Positions 59,240 through 64,000 of a stretch of 64,000 nt of DNA are shown piece by piece. Source of the stretch: Acanthococcus lagerstroemiae. Taxonomy: Eukaryota; Arthropoda; Insecta; Hemiptera; Eriococcidae. The first letter of the stretch is position 1. Each line of letters starts with the position of its first letter. A program made the translations under genes and the position numbers. The stretch lies in the NCBI GenBank assembly GCA_031841125.1, contig CM063114.1, forward strand, positions 31,193,266 to 31,257,265. Direction: 5' to 3'. The notes beneath the pieces were generated by a model. The model was given only the letters and a program-made list of their open reading frames with translations, was not told where the DNA came from and ran no database searches.

Positions 59240-61182
59240 AAATGTTAAGTAATAATGAAAATTATTTAAAAAACATGTCGGAAGTAAGAAAATATTGAGA
59301 AAGACTGGCAGAAAGTTGGAGAGGCAGCTATCTGTACTACTTTGGTTCCACAAAAGGTTACAGGGGGTGGGTTTTTATATTAACAAAAATATCAAAAATA
59401 ATGTTGTGGAAATTAAAATAATATCTGAAAGAATATGCCTACTAAAACTGAAAATAGATGAGAAGACAAAAATACTAATCTGGCAAGTGTATGCACCTGT
59501 AGCCGGAGCAGAGAAGGCAGAAGCAGTTGAATTTTATGACGAGCTGGAGGCAATAATTCAAAAAGAGAAGGACTACTATCAGGTAATAATGGAGGACTTC
59601 AACGCAAAAGTAGGAGGGGAGGCTAATTCAAAACACTGCGTCTCATCTGGTGTGGGGGAGAGAAACGACAGGGGGGAAAGATTAGTAGATATTGCCCAAA
59701 AATTTAACTTATGTACACCAAACACTTGTTGCAAGAAAAAAAAAAAGTCAAAAGGAATTGGACATGGATATCGCCAGACGGGAAAACTAGAAATGAGACT
59801 GACCACCTACTAATAAATGACCGTCAGTAGTTACAGATGTAACAACACTGTCAAAATTTGGCTTCTCATTAGACTACCGCATATCACGCTGTAAATTGAG
59901 CATCCCACAGAGATTCGAGTATAAAAATCACAGGAAGGGTGAAGGGAGAGGAAGGTGGATCATCCCAGTCAGAAAGAAAGAGGATGCACGATGGGAGCTA
60001 AAATCAGTGCTAGAGGAAATGAAAGTCGAGGAAACTTTCTACGACAGTATGGTCCAAGCTTTAAGAAACACGATTGAAGAGCTTGGAGTGACGAGGGCTA
60101 AAGAGAAAACCAGGGATAAGCTTTAGACTCTCGAGTCAGGAAGAATAACCTTTGGAAAAATAGAAATAAAACACCATTGGACAAAACTGAGCTAACTAAA
60201 ATACAAAAATTGGCGAAGAAAAATGTTAAAGAAGATATTAAAAAATATATGGTTAGGAAAAAACTCAAGATATTTTGGAAGAAAGTTGGTCCACTAAAAA
60301 AGTTAGGCTCGAACTCGGTGGCAGGAGAGACGTTATGTTAAAGCTAAAAGATCAGACAGGAAAAGTGACTCAAAATCAAGAAGAAATTGTAGAGGCAGCA
60401 ACAAGTTTTTACGAGGACTTTTACCGCGAGCGAGACGAGCTAACAAAAATAACAAAAACTAGAGGGTGAAAGGAGGAAGGAATCCCGGAAATAATGGCGA
60501 GAGAAGTGGAATACGTACTAAATAGACTGAAAAATGACATAGCCCCAGGACCGGATGGAATTACGAACAATGCTGAAAAGGTTTGGCGATCAGAAAGTGC
60601 GACACCTGGCTAAAATATTTAACAAAATTCTAATTATAAAAATATGTACAAAACAGTGGAACTTGGCCGAAATAATATTATTATTCAATAAAAGGGGGGG
60701 GGGGGAACTTATTGAAAATTACAAGCCAATATGCATAACAACGAACATCTGTAAAGTATTTATGGCAGTCTTAAAAAGACGTGTGCATAACCATTGAGAT
60801 TCAAATCATCAGGGGAATGAACAGGCGGGATTCAGAAAAGGCTTCTCAACTGTAGAGAATATTTTCGTTGTGAACCAAATTATTGAAAAAACGCATGACT
60901 ATATGATGTGGAAATTGAAATGCTTTACATAGGGGCTTTCATAAGACATTTGATTCAGCGGATCATAAATATATGTTAAAAGCACTGGAAAATAAGGGAA
61001 TTGAAAGTGGGTTTATTAAAGTCATACAGAATTGCTAGGCAAATTCGAGTGCAAGAGCCAGCCTTAAAAGCAAAGGGAGGGAATTCAAAATTGGGAGGGG
61101 GATCGACAAGGGAATACCTTGTCGCCAAACCTCTTCAACTGCATGCTGGAAGAAGTATTTCGTAATCTGAAGTGGAAAAGAT
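59240..61182 (+). pseudogene. RTE-like LINE, degenerate plus-strand copy
   Basis: This remnant encodes, in several frames, an apurinic-type endonuclease followed by reverse transcriptase. Endonuclease blocks include GVGFYINKNIKNN near 59362, ILIWQVYAPVAGAEKAE near 59470 and IMEDFNAKVGGEA near 59588 (a family-standard GDFN now reads EDFN). WTWISPDGKTRNETDHLL follows near 59760. RT blocks include APGPDGI near 60545, YKPICITTNICKVF near 60720, EQAGFRKGFSTVENIF near 60820 and MLEEVFRNLKWK at 61141-61179, where it is cut. Many stops and frameshifts are present and the endonuclease start is missing. It stops abruptly where the reverse-strand LINE begins. Confidence 0.82.
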
Positions 61183-61246
61183 AATAATAATAATGATAAT
61201 AATTAGCGTTTATTACCGTTTCTTGTACATTTTTCTTTGTCGTGTG

Positions 61247-63229
61247 TTACATCCGGGCATACGCCTCCCCGATTTCGTGCCATTTTTCCCTATCTTCGGT
61301 GAATCTCCCCCATCCTATCCCCAGGTTTTTCACTAATTCATCCCTCCATCTGGTCGTTGGCCTTCCTTTCGCTCTTTTCCTGTCGAATGGTCTCCAGTTA
61401 ATTACCCGTTTTACCCATCTCTCTTGTCCTATTCTCATGACGTGGCCCGCGTATTTATACTTTAGCTTCTTAACTCGATACCCCAAGTCGATCGCATTTG
61501 TTTCTTCTCTTATTGTTTTGTTTCTTATTTTGTCTTTGATTCTTATTTTCATAATACTTCTCTCCATTGCCCTTTGGGTCTTTCTTATACTTTCCATTTG
61601 CTTTTTGGTTAGTGACCATGTTTGTGCACTGTATGTTAATATTGGCATTACATTTGTTTCTAGAATTTTCATTTTAGATGGGGTACTCATTTCGCTTTTG
61701 AATATTTGTTTGAGCGCCCAGAACCCTGCCCATGCCTTTCGCTTCCTAGCTGTTATCTCCTTATACGTTCGATTTTTGAAGGATAGTATTTGCCCCAGAT
61801 ATGTGTATTCGTCTACTTTTTCTATCTTTTCGTTGTTTGCATAGACGTCGCCTCTATTGGAGTTACTCATGTATTTTGTTTTGTTCACATTAATCAACAA
61901 TCCCACCCTTCTGCTTGCTTCGGTTAGCTCCTGCAACATTTTTTCGACGTCTTCTTTATTTTCGCTTATTAGTATTATGTCGTCCGCAAATCTTAGGTTA
62001 TTAAGCCATTTTCCGTCTATTTTTAACCCCCTTTCTTTCCAATCCAATTGCTTAAATACCTCTTCTAGTACGGCGTTAAACAGGTTGGAAGACAGTGGGT
62101 CTCCCTGTTTCACTCCTTTTTTGACTGGAAATGTTGGTCCTCTTCTGTCTGTTCTTACGTAAGCTTTACCGTCTTTGTATACATCTTGTATGATTTTGAT
62201 TATTTTCATTTCTATTCCCTGATTTTTGAGTGCCTCCCATATTCTGTTGTGCTTAATTGAGTCAAACGCTTTCCGAAAGTCTACGAAAATACAGTGTATT
62301 TCTATTTTATATTCCTTCGCTTTTTCTATTATCTGATTCATTGTGAGTATGTTGTCTATGGTGGAAAATCCCCTACGGAAACCTGCCTGTTCCGGGCTCT
62401 GGCTCTCGTCCAATCGACTACTTATTCTTTCTTTGATTACTTTCATTGCTATCTTTCCTACATTTGATGTCAGACTTATGGGCCTATAATTATCGAGGTC
62501 ACTTTTTTCCCCTTTTTTGTGCAGTAGACGGAGTTCCGCGACGCTCCATTGTTCCGGAGTTTTTTCGGTGTACATAATTTTGTTTAATAGTTTGGTTAAT
62601 GGTGTCTTTAGCTTTTCTTGAAATGTTTTGAGGAATGCGTTATCAATACTGTCTGACCCTGGTGACTTACCTACCCTCAGCGATTTTATTGCTTTTTGTA
62701 TTTCATTTTTCGTGAATGGTGGTATTGGTTCTTTTGTATGATTTATTCCGATTGGTGTCTCCTCTTTATCTATTATTTCTCTTAAGGTACTGTTTTGTTG
62801 TTCATTTTCGTCATCGTATAGCTCTCTGAAGAATTCAGTAATCACTTTCATAATTTCTTTTCTCCCTGTTGTTATTTTCCCTTCTTTGTTCTTTATCCCA
62901 GTCATTAGTCTCGTGCCTTTCGCTATTTCCTTTTTCATCCTACGTGTCGACCATGTTTCCTCTATGATTTTTTCCACAAGTTTTACCTCATATTCTCTAC
63001 AGTCGTTTTTAATTTCTTTTCTTACCAATTTTTGCAATTCTGCTAACTCGATTTTCTGTCTCGGGGTCGGGTTGTCTATCCTTCTCCACTGTTCTCTTTT
63101 TGCGATCAGTTCTTTCGTTCTCTTTTTTAGCTTATCATCCGTAGATTCTTTTTCCTTTTCTTTACCATATTTCATTTCCGTTTCCTTAATCGATCTCTCT
63201 ATTACCTCGTATATTTCCTGTACCTCCAT
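61247..63229 (-). CDS. RTE-like LINE reverse transcriptase, 660 residues
   Basis: Reverse transcriptase of a non-LTR retrotransposon, which would copy the element RNA at a nicked target. Motifs in order are SLRVGKSPGSDSIDN near residue 185, NYRPISLTSNVGK near 248, EQAGFRRGFSTIDNI near 279, CIFVDFRKAFDSIKHN near 311, GVKQGDPLSSNLFNAVLEE near 368, the catalytic LRFADDIILIS near 413, and the late block TYLGQILSFKNRTYKEI near 475. The C-terminus with YKYAGHVMRIGQERW and KGRPTTRWRDELVKNLG is characteristic of the RTE/BovB group. There are no stops in this frame. The first Met shown is not the native start: the same frame continues upstream into KNNWNKIEEAEKFLEEKLK. The endonuclease that should precede it is partly deleted, so the protein would be incomplete. 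Confidence 0.9.
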   Translation of the reverse strand: MEVQEIYEVIERSIKETEMKYGKEKEKESTDDKLKKRTKELIAKREQWRRIDNPTPRQKIELAELQKLVRKEIKNDCREYEVKLVEKIIEETWSTRRMKKEIAKGTRLMTGIKNKEGKITTGRKEIMKVITEFFRELYDDENEQQNSTLREIIDKEETPIGINHTKEPIPPFTKNEIQKAIKSLRVGKSPGSDSIDNAFLKTFQEKLKTPLTKLLNKIMYTEKTPEQWSVAELRLLHKKGEKSDLDNYRPISLTSNVGKIAMKVIKERISSRLDESQSPEQAGFRRGFSTIDNILTMNQIIEKAKEYKIEIHCIFVDFRKAFDSIKHNRIWEALKNQGIEMKIIKIIQDVYKDGKAYVRTDRRGPTFPVKKGVKQGDPLSSNLFNAVLEEVFKQLDWKERGLKIDGKWLNNLRFADDIILISENKEDVEKMLQELTEASRRVGLLINVNKTKYMSNSNRGDVYANNEKIEKVDEYTYLGQILSFKNRTYKEITARKRKAWAGFWALKQIFKSEMSTPSKMKILETNVMPILTYSAQTWSLTKKQMESIRKTQRAMERSIMKIRIKDKIRNKTIREETNAIDLGYRVKKLKYKYAGHVMRIGQERWVKRVINWRPFDRKRAKGRPTTRWRDELVKNLGIGWGRFTEDREKWHEIGEAYARM

Positions 63230-63288
63230 TTCCTGATCGCTCTCTTCTATTATCTTTAGTTTCTCTTCCAGAAATTTCTCTGCTTCTT

Positions 63289-63685
63289 CTATCTTGTTCC
63301 AGTTATTTTTAGGTTGTTCCTTTGTGCAAATTCAATCATTCTTTCCCCATTTTGGTTTCTCTTTCCCAACCCATGTCTTCCTACATTTGCTGTTTGTTCG
63401 CTTTTCCCTACTATTCCGTTCCAGTCTCCCATTATCACCGTGTAATTTTCCCTCTCCTTTTCGATAGTCTCCTGAAGTGTTTCGTAGAATTCTCTTATTT
63501 CATCCTTCTCTGCATTCAGAATTGGGGCGTATATTTGAATTATTGTCATAAGGTTCTTTCTGTCTATTTCAGCCTTCAGCACACATATTCTTTCGTTTAC
63601 TTTTTTATTTCTTTGATTCTTTTCCATATCCTCTCTTTGATGTAGAAGCCTACACCTTTGTATCCCTTGGTTTCACCACTATAGT
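63289..63685 (-). pseudogene. LINE endonuclease fragment of the reverse copy
   Basis: Minus-strand reading first gives LYYSGETKGYKGVGFYIKER (63625-63685), then shifts frame by one near 63628 to NERICVLKAEIDRKNLMTII, QIYAPILNAEKDEIREFYET and YTVIMGDWNGIVGKSEQT, ending NNLKITGTR and a stop. This is the exonuclease-endonuclease-phosphatase fold of LINE endonucleases. The first catalytic segment is missing (5' truncation). The last third, which in the plus copy contains WTWISPDG and the histidine region, is missing too. The join lies at AAAAATAACTGG, where the sequence passes directly to the linker before RT. Confidence 0.8.
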
Positions 63686-63690
63686 ATAGG

Positions 63691-64000
63691 TGTAAGATCA
63701 GACGATTTTTGGAATGAGTAAACCGTGAAACGATTGAGAATGCGTTTATTCACAACGAATTCGAACAAAGTCCGTTTCGACGGTATACGCGAAACGTGGA
63801 AACAAATATGAAAATATTAAACGAATAATTGAATGCGAGAGAGAGAACGTGTGCATAGCATGAAAGCAGTAGAAACTGGGGACCCAGTTGAAATACGAAA
63901 TCGAAGTCGTCTGTTGGAATACAAAGGTGATGCACAGAAAACATGATTAAACATGCGGAGTGGATGAACGAAACGAAGATAAGGGAAAGAAAGAACGAGC
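63691..64000. other. Unassigned sequence at the right edge
   Basis: About 300 bp of unique DNA with CG content. It does not continue the plus-strand LINE interrupted at 61182 in any way I can recognise. A 64-codon minus-strand frame at 63750-63944 has no domain features. Confidence 0.35.

Larger units (their letters stand above)
61183..63690 (-). mobile_element. RTE-like LINE, reverse copy, RT frame intact
   Basis: The element runs on the minus strand from about 63690 (inside the endonuclease) to 61183. It ends in a very short 3' UTR of about 45 bp and an ATT/ATG-rich tail on the right-hand side of the plus copy (AATTATTATCATTATTATTA on the minus strand). Short 3' UTRs ending in simple repeats are typical of RTE elements. 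The endonuclease part (63289-63685) and the RT frame (61247-63229) are separated by a deletion. The element is 5'-truncated. Its 3' end abuts the broken end of the plus copy at 61182. Confidence 0.8.

Noticed and set aside
61242..61844. A 200-codon plus-strand frame
   Set aside because: It is the antisense shadow of the 660-residue LINE reverse transcriptase.
1..64000. CRISPR arrays, rRNA, operons or prokaryotic defence genes
   Set aside because: The tandem repeats present have no constant repeat-spacer structure, and the DNA is clearly from an intron-containing animal genome.

Overview
The window is animal nuclear DNA, most likely from an arthropod and probably an insect. It is AT-rich, has almost no long reading frames, and carries spliced exons with GT/AG borders. 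It is dense with hAT-type DNA transposons, tRNA-derived SINEs and non-LTR retrotransposons. I cannot name the species. Nothing bacterial is present (no operons, CRISPR or rRNA).

Host gene: I can support one gene, on the + strand, with three exons at 42148-42366, 48298-48408 and 57629-57886. All three begin and end in intron phase 1 and join into one frame. Exons 1 and 2 encode one immunoglobulin-like domain (Cys, Trp, and a DSGVYVC signature split across the intron). Exon 3 encodes a cysteine-rich segment resembling the first part of a DB module. That combination is known from Ig/DB/fibronectin-III cell-surface proteins of nematodes and arthropods. The signal-peptide exon and the 3' exons were not found. 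The first 42 kb is probably upstream intron or intergenic DNA, and 57.9-64 kb is probably the next intron.

Layout: 0.85-3.2 kb is a diverged 1.2-kb tandem repeat. 5-8.7 kb holds poly-G/C-rich dispersed repeats, a 26-bp perfect inverted repeat, a tRNA-like sequence and an 800-bp TCACTCAG-type minisatellite between two direct repeats. 12-17.8 kb holds a probable and a clear hAT element and a SINE (family 1). 21.5-23.3 kb is a 1.8-kb foldback with arms of about 600 bp. 23.9-25.1 kb is a hAT element made partly of GTTCAC repeats. 27-29.8 kb holds palindromic and dispersed repeats. 31.2-33.1 kb holds an RTE-like remnant and a second SINE-1. 35.3-37.7 kb is a 0.45-kb tandem array split by a 1-kb inverted-repeat transposon that itself contains a smaller one. 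39.5-41.7 kb is a young 5'-truncated LINE with an intact 638-residue reverse-transcriptase frame and a candidate 12-bp target duplication. The first host intron holds a SINE-1 split by a hAT element. The second intron holds a degenerate AT-rich array, three SINE-2 copies, an RTE-like remnant and a small hAT MITE. 59.2-63.7 kb is a pair of oppositely oriented RTE-like LINEs, the second apparently inserted into the first.

The main result is structural. Four elements have identical 8-bp target duplications that I could read at both ends, and several insertions are nested so their order can be worked out. I found no convincing novel gene system. The best leads are the Ig/DB gene, the long foldback, and the hAT families whose subterminal DNA is simple repeat.
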